Shown piece after piece: positions 40,766 through 51,178 of a DNA stretch of 64,000 nucleotides; position 1 is the stretch's first letter, and each line of letters begins with the position of its first letter. Under the pieces are notes generated by a model. The model saw nothing but the letters and a program-made list of their open reading frames with translations. It was not told the DNA's origin and searched no databases. The stretch comes from Eonycteris spelaea (Eukaryota > Chordata > Mammalia > Chiroptera > Pteropodidae): NCBI GenBank assembly GCA_003508835.1, contig PUFA01000224.1, positions 1,426,001 through 1,490,000 of the forward strand. The letters are read 5' to 3'. A program made the translations under genes and the position numbers.

Positions 40766-40879
40766 AGGGATTTCACCAATTTCTTCCTATGGCTTTAAAT
40801 ACCTCTGGTTGTTTGATGACTCTCAAATGTACAGCTCCAGATATAACTAAACCAGAGCTCCGGCCATGTATACAACCAC

Positions 40880-41350
40880 CAACTTGAAATTTCAACTTGC
40901 GCATCTCACACATCTCTCAACTGTTAATCCAAATCAGAGTTCTAGATTTCTCCCTCCCCACACCTATTCCCATTCCAGTCGTATTCCAGTAAAATGGCAC
41001 CACTGCCCAACCCAGTAGCTCAAACCAGAAACCAGAAAGCTACCCAGTTCCTCCCTGTCCATTACTCTTTGTATCCAATCCATTAGCAGGTCACTGATTT
41101 TATTTCCAAAATGCAGCTTAAATCCACCTTCCCTCTATTTCCATTATCACTACCCTCTCTAGGTCACCATCATCTCTAACTTGGACTGCTAGCAATCTCC
41201 AACATAATCTCTCACTTCCCTTTTGTCCTTACGAACCATTTTTCTACTTAGCAGCCAGGGATCATCTTAACATATGAACCAAACATGTCATTCCTCATTT
41301 GAATACCCTTCAATGACGTTTCACTGAGGATGGACTTGAACAATACAGCC
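40880..41350 (+). mobile_element. L2 LINE 3' fragment
   Basis: 'aaaccagaaagctacccagttcctccc', 'tccaatccattagcaggtcactgattttatttcc', and further on 'gtcattcctcatttgaatacccttcaatgacgtttcac' match this class of L2-like 3' text. Confidence 0.5.
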
Positions 41351-43270
41351 CCCTCATCTTTACAAACCCAATTTGTGCCGCATATACCCTTGACATCACG
41401 CTCTATCTAAATAAAACCTTTCAGTTTTTGAACATGCCAAGATAAAGAAAGGCCTCCCATCCCTCTCTCTCTCTCTCCTCTCTTCCCCTCCCTCTCCCTC
41501 CTCCCTCCCCCTCCTCCCCTCTCCCTCTCATGTTTGTCCATTCTCTTGCAGCACTTAACAAATTTTAATAATTTTGCTTCATTTTTTTGATTGGTCTCTC
41601 TCACTAGATTAATGTTCTAATTAGCAGGGTGGAGGTCTTACTGTTTACACGATACTTGGCGTAGCGCTTTGACTATAAGCAGGCGCTCACTTGTTCACAA
41701 TCACTCATTTCTACGCAGCTCCAAAAAGTAAATAAAATAAACAAACAAACAATCACTCGTTTCCTTTCCCTAGTTCCATGTAGCACAAAACCGTTACTGC
41801 TTATTAGAAGCTACCCTAGCTGGACTATAATACTAGGCCAAGTTCTCCTTATTACGCGGCTCAGGCTTCAGCGATCGGGGACTCTTCGAGTGATTAACAC
41901 GTTTATAACTTTTAGGAAGTAGAAGTTTGGTCCAAGCAGGCCTCTGGCTTCTCTTCCTTGCTCCTTATTCAAGAATTATATTCACCGGCTGGAAGCTTAT
42001 CGAGTGGAATGCCTAAAGAGCAGGGAGGCAAACTACAGTCTGGAAAATGGCTCTAAAAGTGAAGGGTCTGCAATGGATGTTCCAAATCCGTCTGGCCAGC
42101 ATTCTTCCTATGAATAGGGCCTTTGGTTCTCTGACCCTTCTTCATAGTATTAAGAGCCTTCATTACCCTCTTAAAAATATTTTATAGCCTCTTGATTTCG
42201 AGTGTAATTTTGGAATTCCTCGCTTTCCCCTTACTTGCTGTGTAGAATCCGTAAGTTTCTAGCATTTACCTTTGATCTTGGACCAAGGAAGGACATCTGT
42301 GACTCTGATGCCAAGATACTGGATTATAAGTCAACTTCCAAGTGGCTGAGGCTACCCAACACAGAATTATCCATCATCGGAGTTACCACGTCTCTCTCAC
42401 TTGGTGATGGCCCCAGAGCTTACTTTGGGCTGTGAGCTGTTATGGTAATAAGAAGGAAGAGGACTTAGGACAATGGTGCAATGAGAGGGGTTGTAGCTGT
42501 ACAAATTTGTAGGAAAAACAAAACAAAACTCCCATTTGGTTTACATTTTCCCAGTCCCAGAGTACTACCTTAAAACATAAAGGCAGGTCTCTCAAGATTG
42601 CACAACCCAGACTACCCTCTGCTACTTTCCTCAGGTTGCCTTGGCGGCCTCAAGAGGACAATTTCTGAGGAAGAAAAGGTCCTAGAGTTGGCAATGTGAC
42701 TGCGACATTATTTACATCAAATGTGGTTTTAAATGAGATAGACTTAGAAAAGCAATATTAATACTTATGTGTCTGTGTGTCTGTCCAGAAAGATACATAA
42801 TCAGTAATAATAATTGTCTCTGAATAAGACTGTAAGACAGGAGTGACAAGGAAATTTATGTTTCGCTGAGCACTTTTTTGAACTATTTCAGTTTTATCAT
42901 GAGCATGTTATATCTAGTAAAAAATAAATGTTTCAAAAATTGAAAAACATAAAATAAATACAGTGTTTGTCCTCAAAGAGCCATTTAGCTGGAGCAATTT
43001 AGCTGGAATAACAAACAGGAGACTATTAGAAAAATATAAGACAGCACATAAGTAAATGCCAATTCGGGTGGTACAGATTACAGGTAGGATAGGAGGAGAG
43101 GTCTGTTCAGTTGGAGGAGCTGGGTCTTAGACGAGGAAGGGAAACGTTTAGCCCAGGGAAACTTGAGCAAATAAAAATGGGTAGAGCAGGAATGTACAAA
43201 AGTGAAGAGTAGACTCAAGTCAAATAGGCCTGGTTCTAGTCTCAGCTCTATAACTTATTGCTGAGCAACC

Positions 43271-44277
43271 CTAACAGTTATAGGGTTTTTCTGTAGCATG
43301 GCACCTCTGGTGCCTAATCAAAATAGGATTTTGATTGAAGGCCTTCCCACAGTCATTACATTTATAGGGTCTTTCCACACGATGGATTCTCTGATGTCGG
43401 GTATGGTGTACCTTGCAAATGAAGCTTTTCCCACAGTCAGGACACTCATGAGGCTTCTCCCCAGTGTGGACCCTCCTGTGCTGAGCAAGATCTGAGTTCC
43501 ACATGAAGCCTTTCCCACGGTCCTTACATTCATAAGGCTTCTCCCCAGTGTGGATTCGCTGATGTCGAAGGAGGCCTAGGTTCCGAGTAAAACTTTTTGC
43601 ACATTCCTTACACATATGTGATTTCTCCCCAGTGTGGATTGGCTGATGTTGTGTAAGGCTTGTGTTCTGACTAAAACCCTTCCCACACTCCTTACATTCA
43701 AAAGGTTTCTCTCCTGTATGTGTTCTCTAGTGCCGAATCAGGTTTGACTTCCAAATGAATGCTTTAGCACATTCTTGACATACATAGGGTTTCACCCCAG
43801 TGTGAATTCTCTGACGTGCAATGCAATGTGATCGAAAACTGAAAGTCTTCCCACATCCCTTACATCCATAGACCTTCTCTCCATTATGAATTCTCTGATG
43901 TTGATCAAAGTCTTCGTTTTGATCAAAACATTGGCCACAGTCTTCACATATATAGGATGCCTGCTCACTTAGAATTTTCTGATGTATAACAAAGTGAGTG
44001 TTAACATCGGTATTTTCTGAACTGTCTTCTACTGAGATCATCTCATCTTTGACAATCACTTCTATAATATCATTTGTAGTGTTCTCCACACTTCCCCCAT
44101 TGGAGTAGTCAGGCCATCTCCCTAACCTGCTTTTCTCTTCTTCACAAGTTTTTCCAAACCAGAATTCCTGGGAACCACAGCACCAGGGTCCATTTGATGG
44201 CACCCTGTGGTCCTGTGGCTCCTCAAAAATTTCCTCCTTCAGAATAAAGTCTTCTTTCTCGCTCTTCAACACACCCC
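43271..44277 (-). pseudogene. ZNF662: ZNF662 zinc-finger exon with premature stop and damaged fingers
   Basis: KRAB zinc-finger protein, a presumed DNA-binding repressor. The exon begins after a ctttcAG acceptor (44279-44278) and reads G-V-L-K-S-E-K-E-D-F, then an acidic linker typical of ZNF662 (FWFGKT..EEEKSRL and IIEVIVKDEMISVE). Eight C2H2-type repeats follow. Finger 3 is cut by an in-frame TAG (43727-43729) where its neighbours carry CAG (LIRH*RTHTGEK), and the same frame then continues through five more fingers. Finger 2 has its first zinc-binding His replaced by Arg (CIARQRIH). Finger 6 has Cys replaced by Arg (CKDRGKGF). These are substitutions, unlike the indels in neighbouring genes, and fit relaxed selection. 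A read-through or shortened product with two and a half fingers is possible. Confidence 0.85.
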
Positions 44278-44697
44278 CTGAAAGAAGAAATCAGAGCTGC
44301 AGATGTCATCTTAAGTGATTAAGGTCACCAAGTGCCACCCCTCTGTCTCAGCAGCTCTGACCTAGCTGAAATGGCAAAACAGAGCTAACACACAGAAAGC
44401 TACTAAAAGCAAAAGGTGGAAACTAGAGAGTTCCTGTGGGCTGTGATTTCCAGCACGAGACCAACCATGGAGCGAGGGGCGCTCTCAGGAAACAGGTGAA
44501 TTGACTCTAAAGAATGCAACTCAGAATTCCGTCCAGGTAGTCAGCCCAGTTTATAACATGAGAACAGGCCAGGGTAGTATACCTGGTACACCTGGGAAAC
44601 TTGAGCTTGTCACACGCAGGGGGAGCAGCAAGAAGAATCTTCATCATATTTTTCTTTTTATAATATATATATTGTTTATTTTATTATTATTATTTAT

Positions 44698-44812
44698 GCC
44701 TACAGTACCTAGTCTTCCTAGGTGGTCTCCCATCCAAATACTAACCAGGCACGACCCTGCTTAGCTTCCAAGATCAGACATCGGGCTTGTTCAGGGTGGC
44801 ATGGCCATAGAC
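44698..44812 (-). other. 5S rRNA-derived body of the SINE (not a functional rRNA gene)
   Basis: Contains the 5S landmarks GAAGCTAAGCAGGGTCG and TGGTTAGTATTTGGATGG (C-box region) and closes with ACTGTAGGC. It differs from mammalian 5S at scattered positions, lacks a T-run terminator and is fused to a tRNA-like head. Confidence 0.9.
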
Positions 44813-44821
44813 CATGGACCG

Positions 44822-44894
44822 TGGCTCCACTGGGGTGCGAACCCAGGACCTTCTGCGTGTAAAGCAGACATGCTGACCACTACACTATGGAACC
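44822..44894 (-). other. tRNA-Val(UAC)-derived head of the SINE (not a functional tRNA gene)
   Basis: 73 bases with a cloverleaf-like sequence. The A box TAGTGTAGTGG, the anticodon-loop region CTTTACACGC (UAC) and the B box GGTTCGCACCC are all present. The acceptor is slightly mismatched (GGTTCCA against TGGAGCCA), and the text runs straight into 5S-like sequence. Confidence 0.88.
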
Positions 44895-45104
44895 ACATCC
44901 TTCATCATATTTTTCAACACCAATCACCAGGCGTGCTATGAAAAGAGCTTCCCCAAACTATTTTGGGCAGAGCTGGGCAAAGACTGCCTCCTCTTCGTTC
45001 CCATAGGGTCTTATTCACACCTGTTACAGTGTTACATTTTGCTGTAATTACACATTTCTTTATAATGTCCCATTAGACTGTCGGCCCTTTTAGGAGTCTG
45101 CTCA

Positions 45105-45323
<219 letters not shown>

Positions 45324-45689
45324 CTAAAACGACATGTGTTTCTATGCCCTAGGACAATCCCAGGACCCAGACCCAGGGGGCAAGGGTAGACCAGGCACTA
45401 AGAGGTACTAAAGGGGACACTGGTTGAGTTTCTGGGTTCTGAATGTCTAAAGGAACTATCGGCATATTTCTGCCCCCTACTTACAGAGATAAAAGAGGCC
45501 AGCCCTCGGTTTCCTCATGTCTCTTCGTCTTTACTTCAGCAAACATCCTCTTATCTTTTTCATGAGTCTCAGCAAGTTTTCCCTCTTCATGCCTATGCCC
45601 GAAACAACTATCTACGCTCTAGTTGCCACCCCTTCTCCACAATGTGTCCTTCAGAGGTCACCAACCCTCGATAACAAGTGCAACTACCA

Positions 45690-45885
45690 CTACTGAGCCT
45701 GTGCCGAGCACTTTGCATGTATTCCTTTGTATGTGCCTCACGGCCTCTGAGGAAGATATTAGATCCACTTTACAGAAGAGGGAACTGAGGCTCAGAGATT
45801 AACTTCCCCCAAGATGCAGAACTGAGACAGAACTCAGGCCTGTTTCACCCTCTGGCTCTTACCTACTATGCCGCACTGCCTCTGT
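45690..45885 (-). repeat. MIR SINE
   Basis: 'gatccactttacagaagagggaactgaggctcagag', then 'cagaactcaggcctgtttc..ctggctcttacctactatgccgc', is the MIR reverse complement. Confidence 0.8.
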
Positions 45886-46699
45886 CCCCTCTCCTGCCAC
45901 CGCTTCTGCCCCTGTGTAGGACCCTTTCCCTTCTTTCCCTCCAAGTCATTGCCACCAGCCAAAGAGGCAGCTAAGGGCTCCTCAGAACACTCAGGTTGTT
46001 CTGGAAACTGTACTCAACAGGACAGACCCAAACTCTGACTTTACTGCCTGCACTCCCCACCCCAACCCACTCTCTAAAACATCCCACCCTAGTCTGTCTG
46101 CCCCACATCCCAGTCCTGAAGTCCCCTTGTTCTACATCTCCAGGAGCCCAAGCTCCTGCAGCTTTCCCTTCCTTTCTCCCTCACCCTCCTCCTTAAGGAA
46201 CATTAACAGTACTAACTTACCGAGCCATCAAGGCTTCTTATAATTCCCAGCCACTGCCTCAGTCAAGATGGCAGTCTCCAGACTGCGGAGGCACCGATTC
46301 TGGTCCATTTCCTGTCAGTCTTGCCCTGTCAAGTCCCCGCAGGGACTTATCTTGCACTCCAGGGCGCGGGCTTTGGCTGGCTCACCTTTGTCTGTCCAAA
46401 TCTGTACCACAAACAATTGCATTCACTCTTTCGGGACCCGGCTTACCTGCCGAGGATCATTTCCTGAGCCACCAACCTCATCCTCTAGCCCATCACCATC
46501 CTGTTATGAACCCAGACCCTGTCTTTGCCCAGATCTGTGCTCTTGCTCCTACAGCTCCGGCTTCGTGAAGATCCAGCCCCTCCCGCCACTGCCTGCAAGC
46601 TCAAGTTCACCTGAAGACCACTTCACACAGAACCAGCGCTGTAAAACAGGGTCATGGCACTTCTGGCCTTGGGTGGCCGCGCACAGCGCTGTGAACACC

Positions 46700-47330
46700 T
46701 CTCTGCCCCAGCTCTTGGCTCGTCTGTGCAGGTAGTTGCACGTGTGCTTCTCCCGCCCGCGCAACTCTGAGGGGTGTCGGATCCACTTAGCCCCCTGCCT
46801 GTCCCTCAGGGCCCTCCACTCGGGGCCGTACCCCAATTTCCCGATCGCCGCACTGCCCTCTTTCCGCCCCTTATCTGAGCCTGGAGCCCGGGGCAGAGCG
46901 GAGCCAGGTTCGTGGCGGCGGCCCCGCACTCACCGGGCGCGCCCGGGCCGGCGCGGGCTGTCCCGGCAGCAACTCGAACACAGGGCCCAAGCGGGCCCCG
47001 CTCGCCGTGGCCCGGGCCGCCCAGGGGAGAAGAGAGCGCGCGCCCGGCCCGCCCGGGGGCCGCCCGCGGTCGGGAGGGGACGCTCCGGACCGCGGCGGGG
47101 CTGACAAACCTGCCCCACACCGGGAATTCCCACGCTCTCCGCGGGCCAGAGCTCTGCACCCCAGAGGTGGAGGATGCCGCGCTCGTCCCACTCCGGCTTC
47201 TCTAGGACGGCGGAGGGCGCCGCCTCTCTGTGGTCCTCCTTCCTTTCCTGCAAAGGGGTTGTGGGGAGTTCCTGCTAACTCTGAGACGCCAACTGCCCCC
47301 GGACGCTCCTGCAGGCATGGGGGTAGTGGG
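46700..47330 (-). promoter_or_regulatory. ZNF662: CpG island, ZNF662 promoter and untranslated exon 1
   Basis: Strong CpG density. The minus strand offers a CCGG|TGAGT-type donor (GTGAGT from 46933), so a first exon ending at 46934 would join to the KRAB-A exon. Long GC-driven frames on both strands lack domains. Confidence 0.65.
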
Positions 47331-48819
47331 GAGCGCGCAGCTGGGGAGGAGACGTCCTCTAGGAATCCTTTCTCGGCCCTTTCCCCACTGACCACCCTTC
47401 TCCCCTTGCCGCAACCTTGGAAAAGGAATGCTGACAGAAGGCAGCACGGTCTTCACTGACTGTGCCTGTTCATATGCCTCCCCTGACTAGGTTCCACATC
47501 CGCAGAGAGATTATTTCTTTGATATGTTCATCTTTGCGCCTCTACCATTCGCTCAATGTCTAGGACTTCTTAGAGCCCAATTTCTTTAAAGTGCCAGGAA
47601 TAAAATAATGAATAAATGTTAACCCAGTTTTTTGGTTGAAGAACGTAAGGCTTCAAGAGAGGAGGAAATGGCTTTCCTAGCATTGCACAGCGTGTCAGGA
47701 AGTGAAACTTTTAAACAGAGTTGCGGAAATAAAGACAGCCCACATGAAAAGCAAAGGCTATTTATGCAAAGCTTATTATAGCAAGGGAGTCCGCCATTCT
47801 CACTTGTATTTGGCAGAGACTCGAGTCAGGCAGAGAAGTGGGAAAGCTTCAAGCGGAAAAAAAGGAAGCTCGGGTGTGCTGATTGGAGACCAGCACAGGG
47901 CGGGCGGGTAAGGGGTGGGGGTGGAAACTGGCTAGAGCGGAGCGTCTTATGTGACTGGTTGGGGGAGCACATTCATCACAAATTCTGGCTCTTTGGGGGT
48001 ACAGGGGTTATTTTGGCTTCCTGGACTGCTTGCTACAGATTATGGGTAAGAATTCTATTTTTCTATATGGTCTGGCCATTATTCATTACTGCCCCATAGT
48101 ATTCATGTAACTAATCCCCCCTTTCTCATTAAAAAGCAAACAAACAAACAAACAAAAACTTGTCTTCACCACATCATCTGAACACTGGTTTCTGCCCAAA
48201 TCAGTGCTTCCCAAATAGCTATTCTTTGGTCTCAAACACTTAATGTCTCTCCTTTCGGCTTTTTATTTTTAAGTTAACACTGGTGTATGTGATGGCGAGT
48301 AGAAGATAGTTAACGGGGGCGAGGTGGGGGGCAGGCTGTCAAACCCAGATGCTATGGAGGGCTCTCACCCAATTCCTGGAATAAAGGAGGAAACCTGAAA
48401 GCCAGGAAGGTCAAGGAGCCATACGTCAGTCCATCCCTACCTTAAATGAGACTATGATACGACCTAAACACAGTGAAATAATTTCTCACTTGTATCTTCA
48501 TTTCACCGGTACTGCTGTTGCATTCGGGGGCTGAGGCAGTGAGTGGGCAAGAAGCGGCAGGCATGGGGAGAGCGGGCGATACCATCTAGAACTGGAATAA
48601 AGGGCAAACAAGACTCGGGGTTGGGGGAGTGGGGGCTAGGAAGGGCAACCGGACTACAGAACCCACAGAGAACCCCAAATAGGAACCACAGCAGGTAAAC
48701 AGACCCCTCTGGTCGGTAGCCAGTTGCTCAATATTCTGGGCCATGTATGGATTACGAAGACAGGAGACTGGACGGGACCAGACTCACTTGAGCCCTGTCT
48801 GGAAAACTCAACTCCCATC

Positions 48820-48877
48820 CCACCACCACCACCACCACCACCACCACCACCACCACCACCACCACCACCACCACCAC
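48820..48877. repeat. (CCA)n / (TGG)n trinucleotide repeat, about 19 units
   Basis: An uninterrupted run of about 58 bases. It creates artificial poly-Pro, poly-Gly and poly-Trp frames that I do not treat as genes. Confidence 0.95.
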
Positions 48878-48949
48878 GGAATGTGCAAAAAAAGGTGAGA
48901 AACAAACAAAAATGTTGAAGGACACCGAAATAATGCTGGTGCGGGGCTT

Positions 48950-49480
48950 ACGAGAACTCCCAGGAGTGGGGGGCCGAAGTGGCGGCTTCGCTTAGCGCGC
49001 GCGTTGGACACAGCGAGAGGGAGGCCCTCTCCGCAAGTCCTTCTCCAGTCCCAGCCTCAACCCCTTACTGATGCCCGGCAGACGAACTGGCCCCGCGGAC
49101 CCACCGCCCTGGGGCGCCTCCGCACGGGGTTTGGCCGGCACCGCCTGCCCAGAGATGCCATCGCGGAGGCCGCGGGGCCAGAGGTGCGTCGCCGCTGCTC
49201 CGGCCTCCGGCCCGCGGCTGCTCTAGCACGACCGGAGGCCGCCTCTGAGTCGTTGATCCTTCCAGGCCACCCTGCTCACCACCATAACCCTGCCCCCTGC
49301 CCTCCTGCGGAGCCGCGGCGGCCGAGGGTTGCAAGGCGGAGGCGTGTCGCGGGCTCGCGGTGCTCGCTGCGCATCTCCGGCCCGGCTCTACTCGGAAGGG
49401 CCGGGAGAGCAGCCGCGTGCGCGGAGTTCCCCGGAGCAGTCCAGCCTCCGCCCGGGGAAGAGCCAGTAATCACTGCTGGT
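48950..49480. promoter_or_regulatory. Orphan CpG island
   Basis: GC-rich with many CpG (for example gcttagcgcgcgcgttgg) and 1.7 kb upstream of CYP8B1, which does not normally use a CpG promoter. No coding exon of a known gene is seen, so it may start a non-coding transcript. Confidence 0.5.
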
Positions 49481-51049
49481 CCATCGGGCCACCCTTCAGT
49501 GACCCCGGTGGCCGGACAGGCTGGTGTGAAAGGGGTTCAGTGCAGCGTGATGGGTCAGAGCCCGAATCCGCACTGCGCCTGTGGAGCCCGCTCCCTGCTT
49601 GAGTTTCTTCCCTTTCTCTAAGCTCTGCAGCCAAGTCGGTCCCAAAGTGGGTGGATAGACACCCTGTACCCAGGACGCCACTGCCGCATGCCCTGAGCAG
49701 CACACCCACACACACCCCTACCTCCACCTGTAACGCCACCGCCACACACAACACACATTGACCTGGCCAAGGAGTCTTCCAGGCCTCCACTTAATGACCA
49801 TCTGCTTCCTGACTCCCCACCCGCTTCCCACTCCGTGCCTGTTCGGCAGCATTTCACACAGCTGTAATTATATGCTTCTTTGGGCAATGATTTATTATCT
49901 TTTCCTCTTCCTTAAACCATAAACTCCAAAAGGGCGAGGACTGTGTTTGTCTCATTCATCGCAGCAAAATTTCTGGGAGAAAAATGCCCAATAAATATGT
50001 GTTGACTGGATGAGTGGGTGTGAATGAGTGAATAAAGGTGAGAATGAATATAAGATGGTGCTGCCACCCATTAAAAACAAAGTTCAGATCATTGGAGTTA
50101 GCCACAGTTTCTGACTAGATTCTAAGGCTGGAGAGGGTTAATGGCATTGAGACTTGCTCCAGTTGCCCTGAGAAATCAGAGAGGACTTCCTGGAAGCAGA
50201 GTGTGGATATTTCCACCTCCTGTGGAGGGGAGCTCTACAAGGCAAAGGGAGCTCACTCAAGAGAGTATGTGGAGATCCTACAACCGTCTGAGGAGACACA
50301 GTCCTTGTTTGCAGGTCATTTAGGAAGTTAGATTCACTTAAGGTTTATCAGAACTGGTTGAATCGAGTCTGAACCTCATCTGTTGCAACAATGGGCTAAG
50401 CTGTTTGACTAAAGCCCGAGAGTCAGTGGCACAGCTTTCTCCTTCTTGAGCCTGCTAGCAGGGACCCGACCTGAGAGAAAGTCCCCATGACACTCTGAGC
50501 CTAGATCCTTATTGTGAAAGAAAGCAATTCATTTAAAATTCCTATCATCTCTGGCATTTCATAATTACAGCTCTCTCAATCTGTCCTCACTAGGGAAATA
50601 TGCAAGCCAGTTGGGCGAATGGCAGTGCCTGGGGTGAGAGGCGTAGAAGCTGAAGTCTGAGCCTCTGCTTGCACGGTCCTCAGTCTGGGAGACTCTATGG
50701 GTCTTCAAAAGATGAAGAAGGGGTAGTCGTGTAAACTTCGTAAGTGTTCGTTGCATGTCTGCTGGATGAGATAGCAAATTAATGAGTAAGTAAATGCCTG
50801 AGTGAATAAAGATGAGAAGGGTTGGTAAGTCATGGCAGTAGGAGTGGGGTCAAGGAAGGCTTTGTAGAGAAAATGCTGGCACTGAGTCTGAAAAGGTCAG
50901 AGCAAAGCCCGAAGCTGGTGAGGGTGCTGTGGCCATAGCTAGAAGCCTCCTTCTGAACCTCCCCCTGGTCCCACCTCCTCTTCTCACATGACCAGGCTCC
51001 AGCAAGAGCTAAATCCACTCCCAGACACTGTCTTCCCAGGGTTATTTGC

Positions 51050-51056
51050 TATAACT
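51050..51056 (+). promoter_or_regulatory. CYP8B1: TATA-like box of CYP8B1
   Basis: TATAACT lies about 130 bases before the ATG, which would place the start of transcription near 51080. It is only a likely element. Confidence 0.4.
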
Positions 51057-51065
51057 TGCAGCCAC

Positions 51066-51078
51066 AGGGCAAGGTCCA
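51066..51078 (+). promoter_or_regulatory. CYP8B1: HNF4-type DR1 site upstream of CYP8B1
   Basis: AGGGCAAGGTCCA is a near-perfect direct repeat with one-base spacing, the HNF4A recognition pattern. HNF4A is an established activator of mammalian CYP8B1. The element has kept its sequence although the reading frame is broken. Confidence 0.6.
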
Positions 51079-51106
51079 GGACACAGACCTGTCTATTTCC
51101 AACTTG

Positions 51107-51114
51107 TCAAGGCC
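51107..51114 (+). promoter_or_regulatory. CYP8B1: LRH-1 (NR5A2)-type site upstream of CYP8B1
   Basis: TCAAGGCC is the half-site bound by LRH-1/FTF, which controls CYP8B1 together with HNF4A and is repressed through SHP by bile acids. Confidence 0.55.
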
Positions 51115-51178
51115 TTTCAAAAGCTCTCTAGCACCCAGAGGACGGTGTGTCCAGAGCTTAACGCGGAAGAGCACAGCC

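Larger units (their letters stand above)
36331..43270. other. Intergenic region between KRBOX1 and ZNF662, no gene seen
   Basis: AT-rich and mostly fossil repeats: a long antisense L1 piece, a MER5A, an L2 piece and a CT-rich microsatellite (41463-41530). No domain was recognised in any frame. Confidence 0.65.
44655..44899 (-). mobile_element. Composite tRNA-Val / 5S rRNA SINE
   Basis: Read on the minus strand, the element has five extra bases, a tRNA-Val(UAC)-like head (44894-44822), an eight-base linker region, a 5S rRNA-like body (44812-44698, about 115 bases) and an A-rich tail of aat repeats. A perfect 16-bp duplication (cttcatcatatttttc on the plus strand) flanks it at 44639-44654 and 44900-44915. 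An A-rich tail and a 16-bp duplication imply mobilisation by an L1-type machinery. Both parts supply internal Pol III promoters: A/B boxes in the tRNA part, and A box, intermediate element and C box in the 5S part. The low divergence and exact duplication suggest a young insertion. It sits in the ZNF662 intron in the sense direction. Dimeric tRNA/5S SINEs are known to me from fruit bats. Confidence 0.93.
47331..51040. other. Intergenic region between ZNF662 and CYP8B1
   Basis: Contains a MIR-like piece near 47590-47705, a CCA microsatellite, the CpG island at 48.95-49.48 kb and an L2/MIR-like end near 49890-50030 (ending 'aataaatatgtgttgactggatgag'). No coding gene was recognised. Confidence 0.55.

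Noticed and set aside
44698..44812. A 5S rRNA gene
   Set aside because: It is fused to a tRNA-like head and an A-rich tail, flanked by a target duplication, lacks a T-run terminator and carries substitutions. It is a SINE body.
44822..44894. A functional tRNA-Val gene
   Set aside because: It continues directly into 5S-like sequence without a terminator and sits inside a retroposed unit.
46871..47459. Long open frames on both strands at 46.5-47.5 kb
   Set aside because: They coincide with a CpG island, overlap on opposite strands, are rich in Arg/Gly/Pro and show no domain, so they are a GC artefact.
48654..49011. Open frames with poly-Gly, poly-Pro or poly-Trp runs
   Set aside because: They are translations of the CCA microsatellite in different frames.
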